NCBI GenBank assembly: GCA_041751955.1
Contig: JBGSIB010000005.1
Location: forward strand, 1-64,000
Source: UBA2040 sp041751955
GTDB taxonomy: Bacteria > Bacteroidota > Bacteroidia > Flavobacteriales_D > Crocinitomicaceae
Reading direction: 5' to 3'
Length of the DNA stretch: 64,000 bases
A model generated the notes under the pieces. It was given only the letters and a program-made list of their open reading frames with translations. It ran no database searches and had not been told where the DNA came from. The translations under genes were made by a program, and so were the position numbers. Shown here one piece after another: positions 7,130-15,256 of the stretch (its first letter is position 1; the number at the start of each line of letters is the position of its first letter).

Positions 7130-9556
7130 CTAGAAGTTTGCGCTTAGCGAGAGGATAATATTTCGTCCCGCACCAACTAATCCAGAACTATACGATCGAT
7201 ACCGTTGATCCGTAATATTCTCAATTCCAGCGTTTACTGTAAACACATCTGAAAGCTGATACATGGCTTTAAAATTTAAGGTATACCACGAAGGAGAATA
7301 GGTGTTTCCATTTCCATCCGTCGCATAAATAGCGGGCTTTTGTTGCTCCTCAGGATTGAGGTCTTCGTGGGCTACTTTCGCACTGTAAATTGCATAAACC
7401 TGCATACGTAACTTATTGGTTTTTAATGTTAAACGAGTCAAACCAAAAGCGGGAGCCGCATGTCGAGAAGGAGAAACAACACCATTGTCCAATTCCTCAA
7501 CACCGGTTTGAAAGTTGTAGCGAGATGAAAGAGTAAATTCTTTTGAAATTTTCACTTCAATGCCAACATTACCGCCATAGACATTACCGTATGCGGCATT
7601 TTGAATAGCATAAACCTTACTCATTTGACCGTCGAATAAAATGCTATCATTTCCATTTACTTGAAATGCTCTTCTTACCATGGCATTCTCTAATTGTGTG
7701 TAGAATCCTGTCAAATCAATCTTCACTCGATTATTTAAAACTTTAGCAATGTTGAACTCTCCAGTATACGCATACTCAGGTTTCAAATTATCGTTTGGCA
7801 CAACAATTTCTTGACCATTTATGTCGAATAATTTACCAATATCGTCCACATTTGGTGCTCGGAATCCAGTTGAGCCATTCATAGTTATTCTCCATGATGA
7901 ATTTGGAGTATAAACGAATCCAACACTCCCAGTTATTGCCTCATTTGTTAAATTTGCTTGGGTAAAATCAAAGGGATAAAATGATAAATTTCGTGTGAAG
8001 TCGGACTTAATACTATTTTGATTTACCCGAGCACCAACTTGCACCATAAATTTTTCTTTCAAATGCGCCTGATAATTCACGAAAGCAGCATAAGAAGTCC
8101 ACGTTGATTGTGGATATCTGTCTGCAACAGGAATGTCTGCACCTGTAACGATGTGATATGCACCTGCTTTTGATTCGACATCGTTGAGAACACCTTCAAG
8201 TCCATAAAATAACTTGTGTCGACCAAACTCTTTCTCAAAATCGATATTTAAAGAATATGCATTAACGATCTCTTCTTGTGTTCGCAATCGGAATCGGTTG
8301 CCCCCACTAAAATTTCGGTCGATACGACTTTCTTCGAACATTTGATGCGCGACGCGAACGCTCATGTAATCGTAAATTTTATTGTTCCCATGGTGGTCGA
8401 TTGTAAGTTGATTCATCATCCATTTCTGAGGACCATAATTCCAAACAGCAGACCGAGGTATGTTCGCATTTGTTAGTTCAATCAATCGATCGTAGCGTCC
8501 GTAACTAGATGTTTCTGAATAATGAAATGCATATTGGAAATTCCACTTTTTATTCGGTGAAAAACGCAATTTCTCCATTAAATTAACTTGCTTGTACCCC
8601 GTTGGGGCTTGAATCAATGGATCTTCGTTTTCCACTATAACATCCGCACTATCGATACGCTTCACAACAAATTTGCGTAGATATTCGTCTGGACCATATT
8701 TCCCCATTCGTAAATCACCATAATCCGAATGTGTTAAACTAGTAACAAAAGCCCATTTTTTCCAACCTACGTTTGCATCATAGTGAAAGGTTTTTTCATT
8801 GTTGGCAGATGAAAACCGCGATAATGCCTTTCCTGAAACAACTGTTTTACCTGTCTTGGATAAAATAGGAGTCAAAGTTTTAAAACTCATAACTGCACCT
8901 ATCGCATCACTTCCGTAAACGACTGAGCCTGAACCGAAGAAAACTTCTGTGTTCTCCACAGCTAAAGGATCTAAAGAAATTACATTCTGAATGTTACCTC
9001 CTCTAAAAATGGCAGTATTCATTCGCACCCCATCAACAGTATACAACAAACGATTGGTTGAAAAACCACGAATCATTGGACTACCTCCACCTTGTTGACT
9101 TTTCTGAATGAACACTTCACCAGAAAGACCTAGCAAATCAGCAGCAGTTTGAGGATTTTGGAAAGCAATGTCTCTAGATGAGATTACACTTATTTTGCTT
9201 GGAATATCCTTTGAAGACTGTTCCCAGCGAGTTGCGGATACTACCATGTTTTCCAATTCTATTACAGATGATTGCAGTTCTATCACAAAATTGTTCGTTT
9301 TTATTTCAGAGAAACTCGTAACCAAAGTCTGATAACCATAGGCTCGGACCTCTATTCTTTCCGAATTAATCATTTCGGAAAGGTCTGCAATACCTTTGCT
9401 GTCTGTTCGTGAGACGAGGTCCGGTTTTTTGGTTCCCAAAAGTGCCATTTCAATTGGATTTCGGGTGTCTTTATCCACAACTTGAACCAAATTATTTTGT
9501 TGCGAAAAAACTACGCTACTGATCAAGCAGAGTGCGACCAATATTAATTTATTCAT
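7130..9556 (-). CDS. TonB-dependent outer membrane receptor, hemoglobin/heme type
   Basis: 808 residues. A signal peptide (residues 1-18, ending SSVVFSQ) is followed by a carboxypeptidase-regulatory-like beta domain (about 20-95), a plug domain (about 100-230) and a C-terminal beta-barrel that ends in the expected aromatic residue (LSLSANF). The plug segments SPMIRGFSTNRLLYTVDGVR and VFFGSGSVVYGSDAIGAVM closely resemble those of the hemoglobin/transferrin/lactoferrin receptor subfamily, so heme or a heme protein is the most likely ligand (inference). Start: the frame extends 12 codons upstream, but the ATG at 9556 places the signal peptide correctly. Import needs TonB-ExbBD, which is not in the window. 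It is separated by about 100 bases from the next gene upstream on the same strand. Confidence 0.9.
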   Translation of the reverse strand: MNKLILVALCLISSVVFSQQNNLVQVVDKDTRNPIEMALLGTKKPDLVSRTDSKGIADLSEMINSERIEVRAYGYQTLVTSFSEIKTNNFVIELQSSVIELENMVVSATRWEQSSKDIPSKISVISSRDIAFQNPQTAADLLGLSGEVFIQKSQQGGGSPMIRGFSTNRLLYTVDGVRMNTAIFRGGNIQNVISLDPLAVENTEVFFGSGSVVYGSDAIGAVMSFKTLTPILSKTGKTVVSGKALSRFSSANNEKTFHYDANVGWKKWAFVTSLTHSDYGDLRMGKYGPDEYLRKFVVKRIDSADVIVENEDPLIQAPTGYKQVNLMEKLRFSPNKKWNFQYAFHYSETSSYGRYDRLIELTNANIPRSAVWNYGPQKWMMNQLTIDHHGNNKIYDYMSVRVAHQMFEESRIDRNFSGGNRFRLRTQEEIVNAYSLNIDFEKEFGRHKLFYGLEGVLNDVESKAGAYHIVTGADIPVADRYPQSTWTSYAAFVNYQAHLKEKFMVQVGARVNQNSIKSDFTRNLSFYPFDFTQANLTNEAITGSVGFVYTPNSSWRITMNGSTGFRAPNVDDIGKLFDINGQEIVVPNDNLKPEYAYTGEFNIAKVLNNRVKIDLTGFYTQLENAMVRRAFQVNGNDSILFDGQMSKVYAIQNAAYGNVYGGNVGIEVKISKEFTLSSRYNFQTGVEELDNGVVSPSRHAAPAFGLTRLTLKTNKLRMQVYAIYSAKVAHEDLNPEEQQKPAIYATDGNGNTYSPSWYTLNFKAMYQLSDVFTVNAGIENITDQRYRSYSSGLVGAGRNIILSLSANF

Positions 9557-9658
9557 GTTTATATTTTTAAAATTGTACAATACGCCCTGCATACCAGCTC
9601 AATTATAGACTCGAATTCGGACAGAAATATTTTTTTTAAGAATTTTTATTACCTAGAT

Positions 9659-10189
9659 CTAGGCAATTTCAGGTGGTTGAAGAAAATCGCGCCCAAAACC
9701 TTTTAGAATCGTTCTGGCATAACTTTGAAACTGTTCTTTACGGTTGTCTTCCAAAAAAATGGAAATGGAATTATTAAAATCAGGCATATCAAACGGTTGT
9801 TGTTGCAAGATTTTTAAGCTTTTTAGAGGAGCGCTTGGATTATCATGAAGGTCTCGATGAACGAAATAATCCAGTTTCGCAAACAAATTGCTTTCCTGAC
9901 GATCCGAAATACAGAAGATTTCAAGCTGATTATTTTTCAAGGTTTTAAAACGAATAATATCATACATCTTGCCTTGATGACGAAATTCATTTTTTTCTAG
10001 CCAAACCAACTTCTCAGATTCCTCTTTTGTAAAGACAAAATGTATCAAATCACTCTGCGGCACAGATTTTTTAAGTCGCAATTTAACTTCTCTACGGATT
10101 TCACTTTTCTCATATTCGAAATAAGCAAAAAAACCAACATAACTCCAAATGAGAAACCCGACAAAAACTATGACAGTAAATCTTTTCAA
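9659..10189 (-). CDS. Hypothetical membrane-anchored protein
   Basis: 176 residues with one N-terminal membrane helix (residues 3-24, FTVIVFVGFLIWSYVGFFAY) and a hydrophilic domain outside the cytoplasm. No family was recognised. The soluble part has a basic segment (REVKLRLKKSVPQ), alternating strand-like stretches and the sequence HRDLHDNPSAP near residue 112, but no catalytic motif that I can name. It lies upstream of, and on the same strand as, the heme-type receptor with about 100 bases between, so the two may share a transcript. It is divergent from the esterase gene, with only 39 bases between starts. Confidence 0.7.
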   Translation of the reverse strand: MKRFTVIVFVGFLIWSYVGFFAYFEYEKSEIRREVKLRLKKSVPQSDLIHFVFTKEESEKLVWLEKNEFRHQGKMYDIIRFKTLKNNQLEIFCISDRQESNLFAKLDYFVHRDLHDNPSAPLKSLKILQQQPFDMPDFNNSISIFLEDNRKEQFQSYARTILKGFGRDFLQPPEIA

Positions 10190-10228
10190 TGCTCAAATAT
10201 AGTTAAATTTACCCCGAAAAAAGAACAA

Positions 10229-10858
10229 ATGAAAGCTGAAAGCAAACACATACAGGTGAATAAAACAGCTCGATTTACTCACTTAAAATCTGAAAATAAA
10301 ACAAATACTAAAGCGCTTATAGTCCTTCATGGTTACGGTCAACTTTCAACCTATTTTTCCAAAAAATTTAACTCGATTGATTCAGGATACGATTTCATAA
10401 TTGCTGAAGGTTTAAATCGTTTTTATGTTTCGGGTAGTTCTGGACGAGTAGGCGCTTCATGGATGACAAAGGAGGATAGATTAATGGATATCGCAGATAA
10501 TCAGAATTATATTCAAAAATTAATTGATTTTTTAATGGAACAATATTCAGATATCGCTTTACTCGGTTTTTCTCAAGGTGGTGCAACGGCAGCCCGCTTC
10601 TACTTTGAAAAACCGAATAGTTTAACAGGTTTAATTTTATGGGGAAGCGTTTTTCCTCCCGATGTAGCTTTCCCGACAAACATTATAGATACTCAGAATT
10701 GTTACTTCGTTCTTGGGGATAAGGACCCATATTTTACATCTGAAAAACAAAAAGAAGTACTAACTTTGCATGAAAATTTAGGAATGAATATCCTTCAATT
10801 TGATGGTAAACATGATATTGATGGTAAAACTTTAGAAACAATTCTTCTTAACTTTTGA
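10229..10858 (+). CDS. Alpha/beta hydrolase, carboxylesterase/phospholipase family
   Basis: 209 residues, cytoplasmic. The fold is shown by the oxyanion segment VLHGYGQ and the nucleophile elbow GFSQGG (Ser115). The likely remaining triad members are the Asp in LGDKDPY (Asp166) and the His in GKHDID (His195). The size and the GFSQGG motif fit the Abhydrolase_2 group (carboxylesterase, lysophospholipase, acyl-protein thioesterase-like); the substrate is unknown. The frame is open for 63 codons upstream, but that part runs antisense through the neighbouring gene and has no matching domain, so the ATG at 10229 is used. Confidence 0.85.
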   Translation: MKAESKHIQVNKTARFTHLKSENKTNTKALIVLHGYGQLSTYFSKKFNSIDSGYDFIIAEGLNRFYVSGSSGRVGASWMTKEDRLMDIADNQNYIQKLIDFLMEQYSDIALLGFSQGGATAARFYFEKPNSLTGLILWGSVFPPDVAFPTNIIDTQNCYFVLGDKDPYFTSEKQKEVLTLHENLGMNILQFDGKHDIDGKTLETILLNF

Positions 10859-10911
10859 ATTAACTAGGTTTGGCATAGTTTATGCTTTACTCCTAAAAAA
10901 ACATTTAATAC

Positions 10912-11547
10912 ATGAAATATTTAATTTTACTCGTCGGTCTTGTATCCTTCACTGCATTTGGACAAGATGCTAAAGCACAAGAGATTTTAGATAAGCTTTC
11001 AACAAAAATGAAAGCGCAAAAATCTTATTATATCGAGTTTAGCGCAAACATTAAAAACAATGAGGCTGGAACCAATCAAACCGTAACTGGAAAAGGATGG
11101 GTGAAAGACAACAAATTCTATGCTTCATACGGTGAGAATACAATCATTTCAAACGGATTAAAAACTTGGACCGTGGTGAAAGAAGAAAAAAGAGTTTACG
11201 AAACTGATGCGTCTGATGATGATGAAGAATCCATTAACCCTAAGAAGTTAATGACCATGTGGGAAACTGGTTTCAAAAACAAATACGATGCAACGGAAAC
11301 AATTGATAATGTAAAATGTCATAAGGTTTTACTTTACCCTAAACAACCTGGAAAAGTTGATTACCATACTTTGGTGCTATATATTTCTGTTGCAGATAAC
11401 GAATTAAAAAAAGTTGTCATGCGCGGAAAAGATGGTACGAATACTTCCTACACGCTAACTGAATTTACGGGAAATCCTACTATAGACGATTCAAAATTCG
11501 TTTATGATGCGAAAAAGTATCCTGGATACACTTTGGTAAAGGACTAA
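10912..11547 (+). CDS. LolA-like outer membrane lipoprotein carrier protein
   Basis: 211 residues with a signal peptide (residues 1-17, ending FTAFGQ). The sequence fits the periplasmic LolA/LolB half-barrel: DAKAQEILDKLSTKMKAQKS at the N-terminus, a strand-rich centre (GKGWVKDNKFYAS, NGLKTWTVVKEEKRVYE) and a C-terminal ...DDSKFVYDAKKYPG segment typical of Bacteroidota LolA proteins. LolA shuttles lipoproteins from the LolCDE complex to the outer membrane; no Lol transporter genes are adjacent. Members of the wider family can have other roles, so the assignment is to the fold rather than proven function. A strong terminator follows. Confidence 0.82.
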   Translation: MKYLILLVGLVSFTAFGQDAKAQEILDKLSTKMKAQKSYYIEFSANIKNNEAGTNQTVTGKGWVKDNKFYASYGENTIISNGLKTWTVVKEEKRVYETDASDDDEESINPKKLMTMWETGFKNKYDATETIDNVKCHKVLLYPKQPGKVDYHTLVLYISVADNELKKVVMRGKDGTNTSYTLTEFTGNPTIDDSKFVYDAKKYPGYTLVKD

Positions 11548-11560
11548 GAAATTTTATCTC

Positions 11561-11597
11561 AAAAAAATCCCCGACCTTGATAGCCGGGGATTTTTTT
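11561..11597. terminator. Bidirectional intrinsic terminator
   Basis: A 13-bp perfect stem (A7-TCCCCG, 11561-11573, with CGGGGA-T7, 11585-11597) has an 11-base loop. It serves both the LolA-like gene and the convergent E1 gene. Confidence 0.9.
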
Positions 11598-11644
11598 ATG
11601 TTGCTACTTTTCTAATAACCTGAGTTTGACTATTCGAACTCAAG

Positions 11645-13645
11645 TTAATAATTCAACAAGGAATCGATAGCTGCCTTAAGTTTTTGCTTCGGCAAAAAAT
11701 TATTTTCCAACTCTTCTGCAAATGGCACAGGCGTGTCCAATGAAGCCAACCTTCGAACTGGGGCATCTAGTACTTCAAAACAATTTTCATTAATTAAAGC
11801 CGTAATCTCACCTCCTATTCCACCAGTCAGACAATCTTCATGGAGGATCAAAACACGTCCTGTTTTTGATACAGCTTTGTAAATTGCTTCAGTATCCAAA
11901 GGTAAAAGCGTTCTCAAATCAAGAAGTTCTATCGTATTTTCTTCATATTGATCCAATAAATCTAGAGTCCAGTAAACACCGAAACCATACGTAATAATCG
12001 TCAATTTTTCTCCTTCTGATTTCACTTTGGCTTTTCCAATCTCTATGGTAAATTCATCTTCGAAAACATCTTCTTTGATACTGCGATATAGATTTTTATG
12101 CTCAAAAAACATAACCGGATTGGGGTCGTCAATAGCGGCCATAAGCAATCCCTTCGCTTCGCTCGGACTAGATGGATAAACCACTTTCAATCCTGGCGTA
12201 TGAAAAAACCATGCTTCGTTGCTTTGTGAATGGAAAGGTCCAGCTGCAGAACCTGCACCTGTTGGCATGCGAACAACAACGTCCGCATTCTGTCCCCATC
12301 GCCAATGTATCTTTGCCAGATTATTGACGATTTGATTGAATCCACAGGTTACGAAATCAGCAAATTGCATTTCCACAACCGCTTTCATTCCAGCTATAGA
12401 AAGTCCAAGTCCAGCACCAACGATCGCCGATTCACAAATTGGTGTATTTCTTATTCTTTCTTTTCCAAATTCGTCAACAAAATTTTCTGTCACCTTGAAA
12501 ACACCGCCATAATCTGCAATGTCTTGTCCCATGATGATTAAGTCACTGTGTTTTCTCATGGAAAGTCGCAATCCGTCTTGAACCGCGTCAATAAAACGCA
12601 TTTCCCGTTTCGCTCCGGTTCCTTGTTTAATTTCTGGAGAAAAAGGAGCGAACAAATCAGCAACTTCATCTTCTGTATTTGGTGTGACACGAGATTCCGC
12701 AAAAGCGACATCCAGCCCTTTTTGAATTTGGGCTTTCAATTCTTCTTTGATTTTATTTATGCTTTCCTCATTCAAAAGTTCTAATTCTTCTAAATAAAGT
12801 TGATAATTCACAACTGGATCGAACTGTTCCCATTGGTCTTGTAAACCTTCTGGATAATACTTCGTGCCAGAAGCTTCTTCGTGCCCTCTCATTCTGAAAG
12901 TAACACATTCCAATAACACAGGTCGCGAATTTTCACGTATATCTTCCACTAAACGGCGAACCGTTGTAATCACTTCAAGAATGTTGTTACCATCCACTTT
13001 TTCGGCATACATTCCATAACCTATTCCTTTGTCGATGAACTGTTTGCAGCGAAATTGCTCCTTGCTTGGAGTAGACAAACCCCATTGATTGTTTTCTACA
13101 GCAATTATCACTGGTAAATCCCAAACGGAGGCAACATTTAATGCTTCATGAAAATCTCCCTCGGATGCTCCACCATCTCCAGTAAAAACAACTGTAGCCT
13201 TTTTCTCTTTTCTAACTTTATGCGCCAAAGCTATTCCATCGGCGATGCCTAATTGAGGTCCCAAATGAGAAATCATTCCAACGATTTTGTGCTCTTTTGA
13301 ACCAAAGTGAAATGAACGGTCTCTCCCTTTTGTAAAACCAGTCATTTTTCCTTGAAATTGGGCAAATAATCTGTCTAGTGGAATGTCCCTTGTCGTAAAT
13401 ATTCCTAAATTCCTGTGCATTGGAAGAATGTATTCATTGGGGTCCATAGAATAGGCAACACCCACAGATATGCCTTCTTGTCCCCAACCAGAAAACCATT
13501 TAGAAATTTTTCCCTGACGCAGGAGAATCAGCATTTTTTCTTCTATCAAACGCGGAAGAAGAATTTTGCGATAAATATCCAGAAGTTCCTGATCTTCAAA
13601 TCCTTCTCGATTGTATTTTATTTGTCTTTTTTGAACTGATTCCAT
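11645..13645 (-). CDS. 2-oxoacid dehydrogenase E1, fused alpha and beta subunits
   Basis: 666 residues. The thiamine diphosphate-dependent E1 component decarboxylates a 2-oxoacid and passes the acyl group to E2. The alpha part (about 15-340) contains the ThDP motif GDGGASEGDFHEA ending in ENNQWG (residues about 156-186), plus FRMRGHEEASG. The beta part (about 347-666) starts KREMRFIDAVQDGL and contains MGQDIADYGGVF and PTGAGSAAGPFHSQS. Both halves are complete and joined in one chain, an arrangement known for branched-chain-type E1 enzymes in this phylum. The branched-chain substrate is favoured by similarity of both halves to BkdA subunits but is not proven. No E2 or E3 gene is adjacent. The start at 13645 is chosen over one 16 codons upstream, which would lie at the hairpin behind gdhA. 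Confidence 0.9.
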   Translation of the reverse strand: MESVQKRQIKYNREGFEDQELLDIYRKILLPRLIEEKMLILLRQGKISKWFSGWGQEGISVGVAYSMDPNEYILPMHRNLGIFTTRDIPLDRLFAQFQGKMTGFTKGRDRSFHFGSKEHKIVGMISHLGPQLGIADGIALAHKVRKEKKATVVFTGDGGASEGDFHEALNVASVWDLPVIIAVENNQWGLSTPSKEQFRCKQFIDKGIGYGMYAEKVDGNNILEVITTVRRLVEDIRENSRPVLLECVTFRMRGHEEASGTKYYPEGLQDQWEQFDPVVNYQLYLEELELLNEESINKIKEELKAQIQKGLDVAFAESRVTPNTEDEVADLFAPFSPEIKQGTGAKREMRFIDAVQDGLRLSMRKHSDLIIMGQDIADYGGVFKVTENFVDEFGKERIRNTPICESAIVGAGLGLSIAGMKAVVEMQFADFVTCGFNQIVNNLAKIHWRWGQNADVVVRMPTGAGSAAGPFHSQSNEAWFFHTPGLKVVYPSSPSEAKGLLMAAIDDPNPVMFFEHKNLYRSIKEDVFEDEFTIEIGKAKVKSEGEKLTIITYGFGVYWTLDLLDQYEENTIELLDLRTLLPLDTEAIYKAVSKTGRVLILHEDCLTGGIGGEITALINENCFEVLDAPVRRLASLDTPVPFAEELENNFLPKQKLKAAIDSLLNY

Positions 13646-13668
13646 GAAAAATATATTGTAAACAAATA

Positions 13669-13690
13669 AGGGCGAAAAATTTTCCGCCCT
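13669..13690 (-). terminator. Hairpin terminator downstream of gdhA
   Basis: AGGGCG (13669-13674) and CGCCCT (13685-13690) enclose an A5/T4 centre. It lies between the gdhA stop and the E1 start on the same strand. Its core closely matches the larger palindrome at 47989-48030. Confidence 0.65.
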
Positions 13691-13711
13691 CATTTGTTCT
13701 TTTTTTAGTTT

Positions 13712-15064
13712 TTATACCAAACCTTGGTCTATCATTGAGTCTGCAACTTTTACGAATCCAGCAATATTAGCACCTTTAACGTAATCTACGTTTCCATCGC
13801 TACCTTTTCCGTATTGAACACAAGCTTCATGAATAGATACCATGATTCCGTGAAGTTTTTGATCCACTTCTTCACTTGGCCAAGACAAACGCAAAGAGTT
13901 TTGAGACATTTCCAATCCCGATGTAGCAACACCACCTGCATTTGATGCTTTTCCTGGAGCAAACAAAATTTTCGCCGCTTGAAAGGCTTCAACCGCTTCT
14001 GGAGTAGAAGGCATATTTGCACCTTCCGCAACACACATACAACCGTTTGCTAACAAAGCTCTAGCTTCATCGCCATTCAATTCATTTTGCGTAGCACAAG
14101 GCAAAGCAATATCTACTTTTTCACTCCAAGGGCGAGCACCTGCAGTGAATTTAGCGTTTGGATATTTCGTAACGTATTCAGAAATACGTCCTCTTTTCAC
14201 ATTTTTCAATTCCATGATGAACGCCAATTTCTCTGCACCGATTCCATCTGCATCATAAATGTACCCTTCTGAATCCGACATAGTAACAACTCTAGCCCCA
14301 AATTGCGTAGCTTTTTCACAAGCGTATTGAGCTACATTTCCAGAACCTGAAACAGCTACGACTTTACCTTGGAAAGTATCGTTTTTCGTAGAAAGCATTT
14401 CTTTCGCGAAATATACTGTTCCGTATCCTGTCGCTTCTGGACGAATCAAAGATCCACCCCAGTTTCTTGCTTTACCAGTTAAAACGCCTGTAAATTCATT
14501 ACGGATACGTTTGTATTGACCAAACATGTAACCAATTTCACGACCACCAACACCGATATCACCAGCGGGAACGTCTGTATCAGCACCGATGTGACGACTC
14601 AATTCAGTCATAAAAGACTGACAAAATTTCATCACTTCCATTTCTGATTTGCCTTTCGGATCAAAATCAGAACCTCCTTTTCCACCGCCCATTGGCAAAG
14701 TAGTCAAAGAGTTTTTAAAGATTTGTTCGAATCCTAAAAATTTTAAAATTGACAAATTTACGGAAGGGTGAAAACGCAAACCTCCTTTATAAGGTCCTAT
14801 TGCTGAATTAAATTCAACACGGTATCCTCTATTCACTTGCATTTTTCCGGCATCATCCAACCAAGGAACGCGGAACAAAATAGTTCTTTCTGGCTCAACA
14901 ATTCTTTCCAAGATATTGTTTTCCATGTATTTCGGATGGTCCTGAATGAAAGGAATAACTACCTCTGCTACTTCGTGTACCGCCTGTAAAAACTCAGCTT
15001 CATGGCCATTTTTGGCTTTTACTTTGTCCATGAAAGCATCAATTTGTGCTTTATAATCGCTCAT
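13712..15064 (-). CDS. gdhA: NADP-type glutamate dehydrogenase
   Basis: 450 residues, the standard length of the hexameric small GDH (about 445-450). It catalyses reductive amination of 2-oxoglutarate with ammonia to glutamate in the cytoplasm. The substrate domain contains GPYKGGLRFHP, the catalytic Lys region LPMGGGKGGSDFDPKGKS (Lys129) and the catalytic Asp in PAGDIGVGGRE (Asp169). The nucleotide-binding glycine motif is SGSGNVAQ (240-246). The overall match to the GdhA subgroup is strong, so the anabolic direction is likely (inference). It is a single gene with a terminator hairpin behind it. Confidence 0.97.
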   Translation of the reverse strand: MSDYKAQIDAFMDKVKAKNGHEAEFLQAVHEVAEVVIPFIQDHPKYMENNILERIVEPERTILFRVPWLDDAGKMQVNRGYRVEFNSAIGPYKGGLRFHPSVNLSILKFLGFEQIFKNSLTTLPMGGGKGGSDFDPKGKSEMEVMKFCQSFMTELSRHIGADTDVPAGDIGVGGREIGYMFGQYKRIRNEFTGVLTGKARNWGGSLIRPEATGYGTVYFAKEMLSTKNDTFQGKVVAVSGSGNVAQYACEKATQFGARVVTMSDSEGYIYDADGIGAEKLAFIMELKNVKRGRISEYVTKYPNAKFTAGARPWSEKVDIALPCATQNELNGDEARALLANGCMCVAEGANMPSTPEAVEAFQAAKILFAPGKASNAGGVATSGLEMSQNSLRLSWPSEEVDQKLHGIMVSIHEACVQYGKGSDGNVDYVKGANIAGFVKVADSMIDQGLV

Positions 15065-15256
15065 TTTCTAAATAGGTTTAAAATCGAGGCAAATTTAATT
15101 ATAATATTTACTCTAAACGTTTCCATATTACCAAAATATACCAACATTATTTTGTTGGATTTCAATAGTTTCACAAAAATCGAATTAATGTTGGAAAAAA
15201 AGACAACCATCGATTTGAATTTTCGTCATCTTTGTAACTAAGAAGAAATAAAAACT

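Noticed and set aside
10040..10228. N-terminal extension of the esterase ORF
   Set aside because: Lies antisense to the membrane-anchored hypothetical gene, with no matching domain; the ATG at 10229 starts the real fold.
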